From an uncultured Bacteroidota bacterium (GTDB taxonomy: Bacteria > Bacteroidota > Bacteroidia > B-17B0 > Aurantibacillaceae): a stretch of 64,000 bases of DNA. This document shows, in pieces, positions 51,500-61,800 of the stretch. The notes beneath the pieces were generated by a model. The model saw only the letters and a list, made by a program, of their open reading frames with translations. It was not told the DNA's origin and did not search any database. Where the stretch lies: contig CAITNS010000041.1 of assembly GCA_903893815.1 (NCBI GenBank), forward strand, positions 62,001-126,000, in the 5' to 3' direction. A program made the translations under genes and the position numbers. Each line of letters opens with the position of its first letter. The first letter of the stretch is position 1.

Positions 51500-52897
51500 T
51501 TACTTCAAACTACCAATCATATCTTCAGGACGAACCCATTGATCAAATTGTTCGTTAGTTACGTAGCCTAACTCTATTGCTGCTTCACGCAACGTTTTAT
51601 TTCCTTTGTGCGCTGTTTTAGCAATTTTAGCCGCTTTTTCGTAACCAATATGCGTATTTAATGCTGTTACCAACATTAACGAATTCTCTAAATGTTTTTT
51701 AATTTCTGGTAAGTTAGCTGTAATGCCATCGCTACATTTCTCCGTAAACGATACACAAGCGTCACCAATTAAACGCGCAGATTGCAGAACGTTAGCGGCG
51801 ATTAATGGTTTAAACACGTTTAATTCAAAATGTCCGTTTAAGCCCCCAACAGTTGCTGCTACATCATTACCAATAACCTGAGCACAAACCATTGTTAATG
51901 CTTCTGGTTGTGTAGGATTAACTTTTCCTGGCATGATTGAAGATCCTGGCTCGTTGTCTGGAATCACAATCTCCCCTATTCCACAACGTGGCCCAGAAGA
52001 TAGCATACGAATATCATTTGCTATTTTAAATAAAGAAACTGCACTACGTTTTAAAGCGCCACTTAATTCAATCATTGCATCGTGTGCTGCTAATGCTTCA
52101 AATTTATTTGGAGCAGTAACAAAAGGTAAACCAGTTAATTCAGCGATTTTTTTAGCCACTAATACATCATATCCTTTTGGTGTGTTTAATCCTGTTCCAA
52201 CCGCTGTACCGCCTAATGCTAATTCTTTAACGGCTTCTAACGCATTTTTTAAAGCGCGAATGCTCATGTTAATTTGTTGCACATATCCACTAAACTCTTG
52301 TCCTAACGACAAGGGCGTTGCATCCATAAAGTGAGTACGGCCCGTTTTAATAATGCCATCAAACTCTTTTACTTTTTTAGCTAAAGAATCACGTAATTTT
52401 TCCATTCCTGGAATCGTGATTTCTACCACTTGCTTGTATGCCGCAATGTGCATAGCGGTTGGGTAGGTATCGTTTGAAGATTGTGATTTATTGACATCAT
52501 CATTTGGGTGCAACACTTTTGGTTCATCAGTTAAAGCACCACCTTGCATAACATGAGCACGGTAAGCAATAACTTCGTTGGCGTTCATATTACTTTGTGT
52601 ACCCGAACCGGTTTGCCAGATAACTAATGGAAACTGATCATCTAATTTTTTAGCTAAAATTTCATCACAAGCTTTAGCAATTAAATCGCATTTTTCTTTT
52701 GATAAAACACCTAACTCGCAATTAGCTGAAGCGGCAGCTTTTTTAAGGTACCCAAAAGCGTATATAATTTCCTTTGGCATGCTTGCCTCAGGCCCTATTT
52801 TAAAGTTGTTACGAGAACGTTCTGTTTGTGCTCCCCAATAAACGTGCGCCGGTACATTTACCTCGCCCATTGTGTCTGTTTCAATTCTGAATTCCAT
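51500..52897 (-). CDS. fumC: class II fumarate hydratase
   Basis: A 465-residue FumC that interconverts fumarate and malate in the TCA cycle. It has the N-terminal [20 protein letters not shown] and [15 protein letters not shown], the segment [20 protein letters not shown] (catalytic His region), and the superfamily signature [15 protein letters not shown]. Length and motifs are typical for an active enzyme. The gene is single; an intergenic inverted-repeat element lies directly past its stop codon. The 185 bases upstream hold the promoter and operator of the divergent TetR gene. Confidence 0.97.
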   Translation of the reverse strand: MEFRIETDTMGEVNVPAHVYWGAQTERSRNNFKIGPEASMPKEIIYAFGYLKKAAASANCELGVLSKEKCDLIAKACDEILAKKLDDQFPLVIWQTGSGTQSNMNANEVIAYRAHVMQGGALTDEPKVLHPNDDVNKSQSSNDTYPTAMHIAAYKQVVEITIPGMEKLRDSLAKKVKEFDGIIKTGRTHFMDATPLSLGQEFSGYVQQINMSIRALKNALEAVKELALGGTAVGTGLNTPKGYDVLVAKKIAELTGLPFVTAPNKFEALAAHDAMIELSGALKRSAVSLFKIANDIRMLSSGPRCGIGEIVIPDNEPGSSIMPGKVNPTQPEALTMVCAQVIGNDVAATVGGLNGHFELNVFKPLIAANVLQSARLIGDACVSFTEKCSDGITANLPEIKKHLENSLMLVTALNTHIGYEKAAKIAKTAHKGNKTLREAAIELGYVTNEQFDQWVRPEDMIGSLK

Positions 52898-53050
52898 AGT
52901 GGTTTGTTTTTAGATGGGCGAATTTAGTAAAAAAATGGAACGCAGATAACTCAAATCATTAAGATTTTGTAAGATTTAAATCCTGATAATCATATATATC
53001 AGTGTTATCAGCGTTCTATTAAAAAAATAGGTGGTTATAAAAACTATTTT

Positions 53051-53077
53051 TATATTTGTAGACTGATTAGTCAATCA
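53051..53077 (+). promoter_or_regulatory. promoter and operator of the TetR gene
   Basis: The -7 box TATATTTG (53051-53058) is directly followed by TAGACTGATTAGTCAATCA (53059-53077), which holds the quasi-palindromes GACT-GATT-AGTC and TGATT-AGTC-AATCA. The same 19 bases occur again before the dehydrogenase gene. A repressor bound here would block transcription start. Confidence 0.75.
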
Positions 53078-53082
53078 TTATT

Positions 53083-53643
53083 TTGGATAAAAAAGAAGAA
53101 ATATTAAAAACTGCCCTCAAATTATTTGTAGAATTTGGGTTTCATGCAACGCCAACCAGTAAAATTGCAAAAGAAGCTGGTGTGGCAAACGGCACACTAT
53201 TTCATTATTTCAAAACAAAAGAAGAGCTTATTTTAGTACTTTATTCGCAAACAAAAACACGTTTAACAGAATACATGTATACAAACGCAAGTAAAGATGA
53301 GTCTTTGGAATTGGTATTTAAAACTATTTACACAAACACAATAGAGTGGGCTCAGGAAAATAAAACAGAATTTTACTTTATTCAACAATTTTCTACTTCG
53401 CCTTTTTACGGACTAATTTCTCCTGAAGAGATTAACAAGCAAGCCAAACCTCATTTAGATTTCTTACGGGATGGTATTAAGGCAGCTGTGATAAAACCAA
53501 TGCCCGTTGATTTGCTTTATACACTTATTAACAGTCACATTGCTGGCATTAATCAATACTTATCATCTCAAGAGTTTTCAACAGCTAAACAAAAGAAAAT
53601 TATCAATGAGTCCTTCCAACTGTTATGGGATATGATCACCTAA
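53083..53643 (+). CDS. TetR/AcrR family transcriptional regulator
   Basis: A 186-residue regulator with a TTG start. It has the TetR N-terminal HTH: KKEEILKTALKLFVEFGFHA, TPTSKIAKEAGVANGTLFHY and FKTKEELILVLY. A helical ligand-binding and dimerisation domain follows (about residues 60-186). The start lies six bases after a 19-base operator that is repeated upstream of the next gene, so it probably represses itself and the short-chain dehydrogenase. The inducer is unknown. No ATG is in frame upstream, so TTG is well supported. Confidence 0.9.
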   Translation: MDKKEEILKTALKLFVEFGFHATPTSKIAKEAGVANGTLFHYFKTKEELILVLYSQTKTRLTEYMYTNASKDESLELVFKTIYTNTIEWAQENKTEFYFIQQFSTSPFYGLISPEEINKQAKPHLDFLRDGIKAAVIKPMPVDLLYTLINSHIAGINQYLSSQEFSTAKQKKIINESFQLLWDMIT

Positions 53644-53660
53644 AAAAATTTTATTGTGAA

Positions 53661-53679
53661 TAGACTGATTAGTCAATCA
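53661..53679 (+). promoter_or_regulatory. second TetR operator, upstream of the dehydrogenase
   Basis: TAGACTGATTAGTCAATCA, identical over 19 bases to the site at 53059-53077. It lies 35 bases before the dehydrogenase ATG at 53715. Confidence 0.75.
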
Positions 53680-53714
53680 AAAGAAATTCAATAATAAACA
53701 AATAAATTAAAATC

Positions 53715-54532
53715 ATGGAAAAAAAAGTAGTGTTAATAACTGGGGCATCTTCTGGAATTGGAAAAGAAACTGCCAAACTTTTAGTGGAAAACGGACACAT
53801 TGTTTATGGTGCTGCACGTTGACTAGATAAAATGAATGACCTAAAGAAGCTGGAATAAAAATATTGGAAATGGATGTAACCAATGATGAATCAATGGTTA
53901 AGGTTATTCAAAAAATTATAGAAACGGAAAAGCGTATTGATGTATTGGTGAACAATGCTGGCTATGGTTCTTTTGGTACCTTGGAAGATGTTCCGCTTTC
54001 GGAAGCCAAGTACCAATTTGAAGTTAACATTTTTGGACTAGCTCGATTGACTCAATTAGTGCTTCCGCATATGCGAAAACAACAGTCAGGAAAAATCGTG
54101 AACATTTCTTCCATGGGAGGAAAATTTGGTGAACCTCATGGTGCTTGGTATCATGCCACCAAATTTGCGGTGGAAGGATTAAGTGATAGTTTAAGAATGG
54201 AATTGAAACAGTTTAATATTGATGTGGTTATTATTGAACCAGGAGCCATCAAATCTGAATTGGGTGGAATAGCGAAAGAAAACCTTTTAAAAGTATCAGG
54301 AAATACAGCCTATAAAAACCTAGCCACGAAACACGCCACTTTAATAGATAAAACTTATAAACGTGTTGGATCGGAGCCAATAGTGATTGCCAAAACAATT
54401 GCCAAAGCAATTAACTCAAACAATCCTAAAACAAGATATGCTGTTGGAGGAGGGGCAAAGCTTCTATTATTTATGGGGAGAATTTTATCCGACAAACTAT
54501 TTGACAAGATCTTCTTGAGTCAGTTGAAATAA
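53715..54532 (+). pseudogene. short-chain dehydrogenase, broken by a stop and a frameshift
   Basis: The gene starts MEKKVVLITGASSGIGKETA, a normal Rossmann NAD(P) motif, and runs to GAAR. There an in-frame TGA (53820-53822) replaces the expected Arg. About 22 bases later one base is missing from an A run (53843-53846), shifting the frame to that of 53864-54532. That second part holds NNAGYG, the active-site WYHATKFAVEG (YxxxK) and a normal C-terminus. Without these two changes it would be an intact classical SDR of about 271 residues. Both lesions could be true mutations, so that only a truncated protein without the nucleotide-binding motif is made, or one could be a sequencing error. It follows a TetR gene and shares its operator. 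Confidence 0.85.
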
Positions 54533-54552
54533 AGATAGATTAAACCAATCTT

Positions 54553-54581
54553 AAAAGCCTCTCCAAATTGGAGGGGCTTTT
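54553..54581 (+). terminator. terminator hairpin with a CCAAATTGG core
   Basis: Arms AAAAGCCTCTCCAA and TTGGAGGGGCTTTT (one G-T pair) around a central A, with a short T tail. The core CCAAATTGG is the same as in the palindromes near the ORF6N gene. Confidence 0.75.
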
Positions 54582-54609
54582 ATGTTTCCATTAATATGTA
54601 AAAGAAATC

Positions 54610-54623
54610 GTTCCACGTGGAAC
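54610..54623. promoter_or_regulatory. parS: parS-like ParB binding site 1
   Basis: GTTCCACGTGGAAC, a perfect palindrome and a close match to the bacterial parS consensus TGTTTCACGTGAAACA. Confidence 0.8.
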
Positions 54624-55048
54624 TAAAAGCTCTCCTTCTTCATTATAAAAATTGTGAGAGAAAATAAAGTCTAATGCAAATAACTTAACTCATTTACATT
54701 CAAAAACAATTGAGGTTTAAAAGGGAATATGCTTTTGGAAACAAATCATAAAACATACTAAAACTCACAAAAATTAGTAGCCCATAATAAATAAAGACTT
54801 TAGCTGTTTGAAACAATCCCTGTAAGAAGTTTATTGGTTTATCTTTTGAACGCCATTGGAATAACTTATACGTTATTGTTTACAGCCTTCGCATTCAACA
54901 CGAACATGGAAAGCAGACTAATGAAAGGGAGAGATTGATTAGTGACTATGAAACCCAAAGGAGTTTAATAGTAATAATCCACTGGAAACCAAAAAGGAGT
55001 TAAGAGTAAATAATCTTCTCCGGTTTAAAGTTATACATAAAGTATAGT

Positions 55049-55062
55049 GTTCCACGTGGAAG
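55049..55062. promoter_or_regulatory. parS: parS-like ParB binding site 2
   Basis: TGTTCCACGTGGAAGA in context: the parS palindrome with one changed base in the right arm. Confidence 0.65.
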
Positions 55063-55121
55063 AGGATTACGTATACATAAAACACTCCGTTTAACTCAAA
55101 GAGAATAATGAACAAATATAA

Positions 55122-55156
55122 ATAAAAAAGCCCCAATAGAATTCTCTACTAGGGCT
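55122..55156 (-). terminator. terminator of the methyltransferase gene
   Basis: On the minus strand AGCCC pairs with GGGCT across an 18-base, partly self-pairing loop, followed by six T. It lies 20 bases past the methyltransferase stop. Confidence 0.6.
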
Positions 55157-55161
55157 ATTAT

Positions 55162-55175
55162 GTTTCACGTGAAAC
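55162..55175. promoter_or_regulatory. parS: parS-like ParB binding site 3
   Basis: GTTTCACGTGAAAC, a perfect match to the parS core. It touches the stop codon of the methyltransferase gene. Confidence 0.85.
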
Positions 55176-56060
55176 TTATGCGTGTTTAAATACATAAATT
55201 GTGCTAGAATAAGAACTAGAATCCTTTGCTTTTAAGTTAGACATTAAACCTATCCAAAACGCTTTGACTAAATTCACAGAGCCAGTTTTACATTTCTCAC
55301 TAAGCATAGATACGTAAAAGCTATCAAACTTCATTGGTTTAGTCTCAACCAATTTAAAGCCGCTATTGTGAAGCAAAGATTTCATAGACTTCAAATCAAA
55401 ATGGTGAAGGTGACGAGGAACATCATAAGCTGCCCAAAACTCTTTATAATATTGTGCGTCATAAGAAACATGATTAGGAACTGCTATGATTAAAACACCA
55501 TCCTTTTTAAGCTTTGCTTTAAAGAAAGCTAAAGTCTCAGGCATATCAGTTACATGTTCTAATACATGCCACAATGTAATAGCATCAACTTGCCTGTCTT
55601 TAATAAATGTCGTAACATTTTCTTTATTTGAATAAACACTTAAGTCTTGGTCTGAAGCAATCTTTCTTGCACTATCATCAGGCTCCATTCCAATAGTATT
55701 CCAACCAGCTTCTTTAGAAGCGACTAAAAACATTCCTGTCCCGCAACCGTAATCTAAAATAGTTCCACGTGAAACATAAGAAGAAACCAATTGAATCTTC
55801 TTCTTAAGGGTGTAGTTTCTTACAAAATGGTAAAGCTTATTTATAATTCCTTTTTTAGTATTAGTATGAGAAACATATTCCTCAGCTTTATAATAATCCC
55901 CTAAAACAGAATCTGAAGGACGAGGATTTGTAAATTTAAATCCACACATCTTACAGGAAATAATATTAAAATCATCCTTACTTACTGTATGGTCTTTACA
56001 AACTAAAAAAGGCTCAAACTGATTTGAGCCACACACTAAACATTTTTCTATAGTTAACAT
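55176..56060 (-). CDS. class I SAM-dependent methyltransferase with zinc-finger-like N-terminus
   Basis: A 294-residue protein. Two CxxC pairs near the N-terminus (CLVCGSNQFEPF and CKMCGFKFTNPRPS) suggest a zinc ribbon. A Methyltransf_23-type domain follows, with SAM motif I ILDYGCGTGMFLVASKEAG (about residues 110-128), VDAITLWHVLEHVTDMPETL and PRHLHHFDLKSMKSLL. The target is unknown; such proteins are common among sugar and lipid modification enzymes. The ATG at 56060 is preferred to a GTG at 56081 that lies in a parS-like site. The gene is bracketed by parS-like sites and holds another (55762-55775) that encodes VSRGT just before the SAM motif. Confidence 0.85.
   Translation of the reverse strand: MLTIEKCLVCGSNQFEPFLVCKDHTVSKDDFNIISCKMCGFKFTNPRPSDSVLGDYYKAEEYVSHTNTKKGIINKLYHFVRNYTLKKKIQLVSSYVSRGTILDYGCGTGMFLVASKEAGWNTIGMEPDDSARKIASDQDLSVYSNKENVTTFIKDRQVDAITLWHVLEHVTDMPETLAFFKAKLKKDGVLIIAVPNHVSYDAQYYKEFWAAYDVPRHLHHFDLKSMKSLLHNSGFKLVETKPMKFDSFYVSMLSEKCKTGSVNLVKAFWIGLMSNLKAKDSSSYSSTIYVFKHA
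55762..55775. promoter_or_regulatory. parS: parS-like ParB binding site 4, inside a gene
   Basis: GTTCCACGTGAAAC, which matches the consensus TGTTNCACGTGAAACA at 15 of 16 positions with its flanks. It lies within the methyltransferase coding sequence. Confidence 0.82.
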
Positions 56061-56074
56061 ATTTAATTCTAGTT

Positions 56075-56088
56075 GTTCCACGTGGAAC
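56075..56088. promoter_or_regulatory. parS: parS-like ParB binding site 5
   Basis: TGTTCCACGTGGAACG in context, a perfect 14-base palindrome in the 36-base gap between mnmG and the methyltransferase gene. Confidence 0.82.
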
Positions 56089-56096
56089 GTTTATAT

Positions 56097-57992
56097 TTAT
56101 CTGCCCAAATGTACTAACAAAACAGAAATGTCTGCCGGGTTAATTCCTGAAATTCGACTTGCTTGACCAATAGTAGTTGGGCGTAGTTTTGTCCATTTAT
56201 CTTTTGCTTCTAAAGACAAACTAGCCACTGCTTTAAAATTAAAGTCTGGTTTAATTTTATAATTATCTAGTTTCGCAACCTTTTCTGCATTTTCTTTTTC
56301 TCTCTCAATATAGCCCTCGTACTTCATTAAAATCTCGGCTTGCATCATGGTGTCAGCATCCATACCAGTAACGATAGTTTTTAAGTCTGTGCAATTCTTA
56401 GCTAAATCAATAATGGAAACATCAGGACGAGACAACACATTAAAGTATCTGATTTTTTGAGTTAAAGGGGCAGAGTTAATGCTTTCTAAATAAAAATTTG
56501 TTTCTTCAGGTTCGGCACTCGTATTCTTAAAATATTTAATTAGGTTTTCGTAGTTCGTAATCTTATCAGAAACTCGACCCATTCTTTCGTCACTTGCTAA
56601 ACCAATAGAGTGGGACAGAGGTGTTAAACGAACATCAGCATTATCTTGCCGTAATAACAAACGATACTCTGAACGAGAAGTAAACATACGATAAGGTTCG
56701 TCGGTTCCTTTAGTAACCAAATCATCTATTAAAACTCCAATGTATGCTTCGTGGCGTTTTAAAATCAATGGATCTTTTTCGTTGATTTTTAAGTGTGCGT
56801 TGATACCTGCCATTTGACCTTGACATGCTGCTTCTTCATAACCTGTTGTTCCATTAATTTGACCAGCAAAATATAAGCCTCCTACTAACTTCGTTTCCAA
56901 AGTTAACTGTAATTGAGTAGGTGGAAAATAATCGTACTCGATGGCGTAACCTGGACGGAACATTTTTGCGTTCTCAAAACCAGAAATTAATTTTAAAGCT
57001 TTTTGTTGAACATCAACTGGGAGAGATGTTGAAAATCCATTCACATAAATTTCAACCGTATCCCAACCTTCTGGTTCTACAAATAATTGATGTCTATCAC
57101 GCTCTGAGAAACGTGTAATCTTATCTTCAATACTAGGACAATATCTCGGACCTAAACCTTGAATACGTCCTGAGTACATGGGTGACTTTTCGAAGCCTGT
57201 TCTTAAAATATCATGAACGTCTTGATTCGTATAAGTAATATGACAAGGAACTTGTTTTTTTATTGGACGTCCATCGTTTGAAACAAATGGAGATGTATTA
57301 TCTAAATAGGAGAATTTGTCAATAGCGACATCACCTTCTTGTTCTTCCATTTTAGAATAATCCAAAGAACGTCCATCAATACGAGGTGGCGTTCCGGTTT
57401 TCATTCTTCCGCTTTCAAACCCTAATTTTACTAATTGTTCGGTAATGCCATAAGAAGCAGATTCGCCACTACGACCGCCACCAATTTGTTTTTCTCCTAA
57501 GTGAATTAATCCATTCAAAAATGTTCCATTGGTTAATACAACAGCTTTAGCTTTAAATTCTAAGCCCATTCCTGTAACAACGCCCTCAACTCTTTTACCG
57601 TCTTTGGAAACGATTAATTCACGACACATGTCTTGCCAGAAATCAACATTAGGAGTTTGCTCTAACATTTCTCTCCAGGTTTGAGCAAATAACATTCTAT
57701 CATTCTGTGTTCTTGGACTCCACATCGCAGGTCCTTTTGAACGATTCAACATTCTGAACTGGATAGCAGACTTATCAGAAACAATTCCGCTATAACCACC
57801 CAAAGCATCAATTTCACGAACAATTTGACCTTTTGCAATACCACCCATGGCGGGATTACAGCTCATTTGGGCAATGGTTTGCATGTTCATGGTAAGCAAT
57901 AACACTTTAGAGCCCATATTAGCAGCAGCAGCAGCAGCCTCGCAACCTGCGTGACCCGCACCAACTACTATAATATCGTATTTTGAAGACAT
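56097..57992 (-). CDS. mnmG: tRNA uridine-5-carboxymethylaminomethyl modification enzyme MnmG (GidA)
   Basis: A 631-residue FAD enzyme with the N-terminal dinucleotide-binding motif [20 protein letters not shown] and the family segments [48 protein letters not shown], and the C-terminal GidA helical domain ([20 protein letters not shown]). With MnmE it modifies the wobble uridine of several tRNAs. The length is typical and all motifs are intact. In many bacteria gidA lies close to the replication origin; here it borders a cluster of parS-like sites. It is likely followed by the methyltransferase gene on the same transcript. Confidence 0.97.
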   Translation of the reverse strand: MSSKYDIIVVGAGHAGCEAAAAAANMGSKVLLLTMNMQTIAQMSCNPAMGGIAKGQIVREIDALGGYSGIVSDKSAIQFRMLNRSKGPAMWSPRTQNDRMLFAQTWREMLEQTPNVDFWQDMCRELIVSKDGKRVEGVVTGMGLEFKAKAVVLTNGTFLNGLIHLGEKQIGGGRSGESASYGITEQLVKLGFESGRMKTGTPPRIDGRSLDYSKMEEQEGDVAIDKFSYLDNTSPFVSNDGRPIKKQVPCHITYTNQDVHDILRTGFEKSPMYSGRIQGLGPRYCPSIEDKITRFSERDRHQLFVEPEGWDTVEIYVNGFSTSLPVDVQQKALKLISGFENAKMFRPGYAIEYDYFPPTQLQLTLETKLVGGLYFAGQINGTTGYEEAACQGQMAGINAHLKINEKDPLILKRHEAYIGVLIDDLVTKGTDEPYRMFTSRSEYRLLLRQDNADVRLTPLSHSIGLASDERMGRVSDKITNYENLIKYFKNTSAEPEETNFYLESINSAPLTQKIRYFNVLSRPDVSIIDLAKNCTDLKTIVTGMDADTMMQAEILMKYEGYIEREKENAEKVAKLDNYKIKPDFNFKAVASLSLEAKDKWTKLRPTTIGQASRISGINPADISVLLVHLGR

Positions 57993-58075
57993 TGATTGAA
58001 TGAACTAAAGAGAATCAAGACAGGAAGGATAAAGACTTGTATCTTTTCTGTAAAGCAGTCGCTTTGTTTCTATTA

Positions 58076-58840
58076 TTAGATCATGTTTAATTTAGCCAAT
58101 AATTCGTCGCGGTAAGAACCGCCTATTGGAATAACTTTTTTGTTTTCTTCTAACACAACTGTTTGATTTTCAATGGTTTGTATTTTATCGATTCGAGCAA
58201 TGAAAGAACGATGTACACGAATAAAATCACCATTATTTAATTTTTTCTCAATGTCTTTCATTGTAGAGTGGATAGTGTAGCGCGTGTATTGTGTATTTAG
58301 AACCACATAATCCTTTAATGCCTCTACATAAAAAATGTCTTTTAAGTTTACTTTTACTAAGCGGCTGTTTGATTTTACAAATAAAATGTCTTTTGCTGCT
58401 TCATCTTTATTCTCCACTAAAGAGTATAAGAAATCACGTTCTTTTTGAACTTCAGTATCTTTCTTATGCTTGTACAAAGCCATTTCAATCGTTGAGTGTA
58501 AGTCAATTTCTTTGAATGGTTTTAAGATGTATCCGTAAGGTTCTGTAATTTTTGCTTTAGCCAGTGTGCTTTCGTCGGCATAAGCTGTTAAAAATATAGC
58601 AGGAATGTTATAATCTTTTTTTATAGTTTCAGCCACATCAATGCCTGTCATTGGACCTTTAATCATAATATCCATCAACACAATGTTTGGCTCCAGATCA
58701 ACAATATTTTTAATAGCGTCGGCGCCATTATTACTAATTCCTAAAACATTATATCCTAGTTTTTTTAAGCTATTTTGAATGTCTTTAGCAACGATGCTTT
58801 CGTCTTCTACAATGTAAACGTTAATGTTATTATTCTCCAT
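58076..58840 (-). CDS. LytTR-family response regulator
   Basis: A 254-residue two-domain regulator. The receiver domain (about residues 6-122) has the acidic pocket VEDES, the phosphorylated Asp57 in IVLMDIMIKG, and the conserved Lys in YILKPF. The LytTR DNA-binding domain (about 150-254) has IFYVEALKDYVVLNT, TMKDIEKKLNNGDFIRVHRS and VIPIGGSYRDELLAKL. It lies three bases after the large PAS histidine kinase gene, its obvious partner. Target genes cannot be named; no clear LytTR binding repeat was found in the window. Confidence 0.93.
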   Translation of the reverse strand: MENNNINVYIVEDESIVAKDIQNSLKKLGYNVLGISNNGADAIKNIVDLEPNIVLMDIMIKGPMTGIDVAETIKKDYNIPAIFLTAYADESTLAKAKITEPYGYILKPFKEIDLHSTIEMALYKHKKDTEVQKERDFLYSLVENKDEAAKDILFVKSNSRLVKVNLKDIFYVEALKDYVVLNTQYTRYTIHSTMKDIEKKLNNGDFIRVHRSFIARIDKIQTIENQTVVLEENKKVIPIGGSYRDELLAKLNMI

Positions 58841-58843
58841 TTT

Positions 58844-61800
58844 CTATTTATTAAATTCTATACTAAAAACTGTTCCTTTACTTCTTTTTAATTTAAGGGT
58901 CCCGCTAAGCTGCTCTACAAGAGTATCTACAAGCTGTAAACCTAATGTTTGCGTGTTTTTTATATCCACATTTTCTGGAATTCCAATGCCGTTATCTCCC
59001 ACTTCAATTTTCACTTTATTTTTATCCACCCTCAAAGTTACAAAGATTATTCCATCTCTATTATCAGTAAATGCATATTTTAATGAATTTGATATGATTT
59101 CGTTAATAATTAAACCGCAAGGTATTGATGCATCAAGGTTTAGCATCAATTCGTCGAGGGTTAAAATTAATTTTACTTTTTTGGTATTAATGGAGTAGGT
59201 ATGAACCAGGTTTTTAGATAAAGTAGTAACATATTCTGAGAAATTAACCGACTCAAAGTTCTTGGTTTGATACAAACTTTCGTGAATAAAAGCCATTGAT
59301 TTAATACGATTTTGACACTCTTTTAAGAGGTTTAAAGCGTATGTATCCCTAACATAAGATGATTGTAAATTAAGTATGCTAGAGATAACCTGCATGTTGT
59401 TTTTTACACGATGATGAACCTCTTTTAAAAGCACGTTCTTTTCCTTTAGTGATTGGGTGATTTTTTCTTCGTTTATTTTGTTTTCGGTAATATCAAAGCC
59501 AATTCCTGATATTTCCATGACATTATTATTAGTGTCTTTTATTGGATACAATAAAATTTGACGAATAATTTTTTTACCAGACTTCTGTGTTCTTTCTGAA
59601 ATAAATTCCACTTGTTTTCCTTGAAACGCTAAATCATATTTTTTATCCCAAACGGACTGGTATTCTGTTGTTTTATTGCTTCGCATGCTCTTACCAATTT
59701 CTGGGTAATAACCATATAAATCAAAAATAGAATTAGCATAATTTTGATTAAAAGACGTTATCTTCAAATCCTTGCTAATAGTCCACATAAGCTGATCTCC
59801 ACTCTCAAAAATAGCTTTTAATTTAGCGGATTGCTCAAGGATTTTATTTTCGTTTTCAATACGTTCGGTAATGTTTTGTGCAATAATTGAAACTTCAACC
59901 ACCTCATTATTTAAGAAGATAGGATATAGATATACCTCGCGGTAAACATCCGTATTTTCAATAGTACTTTTATGAACAAATACATGAGGTTTACCTTGCA
60001 AAACCAATTTATACTTATCAATCCAAAAAGCCTTTTTATCTTTATTTTGAATAGTATCTAAAATAGAAATTACTTTGTTTTCGTTTAATTTCTGTTTAGA
60101 AACATGGCTTTTAATAAGGTTAAAATAATTTTTATTGTATGATGTTAATTCTAGCTTTTTATTAACCGTCCAAATTAAATGATCACCACTTTCAAAAATA
60201 GCTTTTAATTTAGCCGACTGTTCAATAATTTGTTTTTCGAAACGTTTATTCTCGGTAATATCATGAGCTAAACAAGCCACTTCAACAATTTCATTATTAG
60301 CGTTTCTGATAGGATTTAAAAATATTTCGTTATAAATAATATTTCCATCTGGGCTAATTTGTTGTTTTTCGAGTTTTAAGGAATTACCAAAAAACACTTT
60401 TTTATATAAATTATACCAATAAGATTTGTACTCGGCTTGTTTTCTTTTATGTAATTGTGTGTGAAGTTGTGAATTTAAAACTGGCTCTATTTTATTGTAA
60501 AGTTTAAAGACATTACTGAAGTTTTTATTAAAAGACGTCGCTTTAAACTCTTTGTCAACTGTCCAAATTAAATGAGATGAACTTTCGAAAATGGAATTTA
60601 ATTTTGCGACTTGGTTAATAGATTGGTCTTGTAAATATCTAAGTTCAGTAACATCGTTTGAGATACAAGAAATTTCTTCTACTTCTCCATTTTTTAAAAT
60701 TGGGTGAATAAAAATTTGTCTATATAATTTTTTTTCGTTAGAGTCTAACTGTTCCGTGGCAAATTCAATACTGGTTGCTTTTTTAAATACTTCGTCATAC
60801 TTAGTAATCCACCACTGATGATAGGCTTTTCCAACTTTTGTCGTTTGTGGTTTATATACTTTTTTATCTAACGTTGGTTTTACTCCATAAACATTAAACA
60901 TGTTATCCGCAAAGTTTTGATTGAACGATGTAAAAAAATAATTTCTATCAACAGTCCAAATTAAGTGAGTTCCACTTTCAAAAATGGCTTGAAGCTTACC
61001 TGATTGTTCGATGATTTTTTGTTCAGCTAATCTTCTCTGAGTAGTGTCTTGTCCAATAATAGCTAATTCAGAAATTTCTCCTTTACTGTTTCTAATTGGG
61101 TGTACAAAAATTTCGCGATTGTAGGTTTTACCTTTATGGCTCGTGTCTTTTATTTCAAAATAATGAACCTTATTATCTTTCTTGTTCTTAAAAATATCTT
61201 TGTATTTATTTAACCAAAAAGATATGCTTGCCTGATTTTTAACTTTCGTATGAATGCTTGTAATATGTTCGCCTGTAGTTAAATTATGATCAAACAATAA
61301 TTTAATATAATCTCCATAATTTTTATTAAACGATGTTATTTTCAAACTTCTATCAACCGTCCAAATTAAGTGAGATGTGTTATTAAAAATAGCCTCATAC
61401 TTTGTGGTTTGAGTAACCAATTCATGTTGAATTTTTTGACGGTAATTAATTTCTTCTTTTAATTTCTTATTAGATTCTTCGGCAACTTCGGCTCGCAATT
61501 TTTCTCTTTGTAATTTTTTTTCTGCCGAAATGTTTGTAATAGTTGTTTGAACGACTGTTTTTCCATTATAAACAAAAGGAGCCGTTCGTAAATCTACATC
61601 AATAATGTTTCCTTTAGAAGTAGTAATTTTATAAGAACGATCAGATAATTCTTCTCCTTTAATGGCTCGTTGCATCCTATCTATGGCTTGTTGGCGTTGC
61701 TCAGGAATAATAAATTCAATTAAGTATTTTCCTATTAGTTTTTTAGGGTCTTTTACTTCTAAAATTTGAGCTGCGGTTTTATTACCATAAATACAATACC

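Larger units (their letters stand above)
54582..55121. other. gene-free stretch carrying two parS-like sites
   Basis: About 540 bases with no believable coding frame on either strand, AT-rich, with parS-like sites at 54610 and 55049. I saw no cluster of DnaA boxes; the nearest matches to TTATNCACA are TTATACATA (55031) and weaker ones. It could be part of an origin-proximal centromere-like region. Confidence 0.5.

Noticed and set aside
54582-55121. Replication origin with DnaA boxes
   Set aside because: Only weak matches such as TTATACATA were seen; an origin call is not supported by this sequence alone.
54939-55136. A 65-codon minus-strand frame in the parS region
   Set aside because: It runs through a parS-like site and a terminator, has no start signal and an odd composition; judged non-coding.
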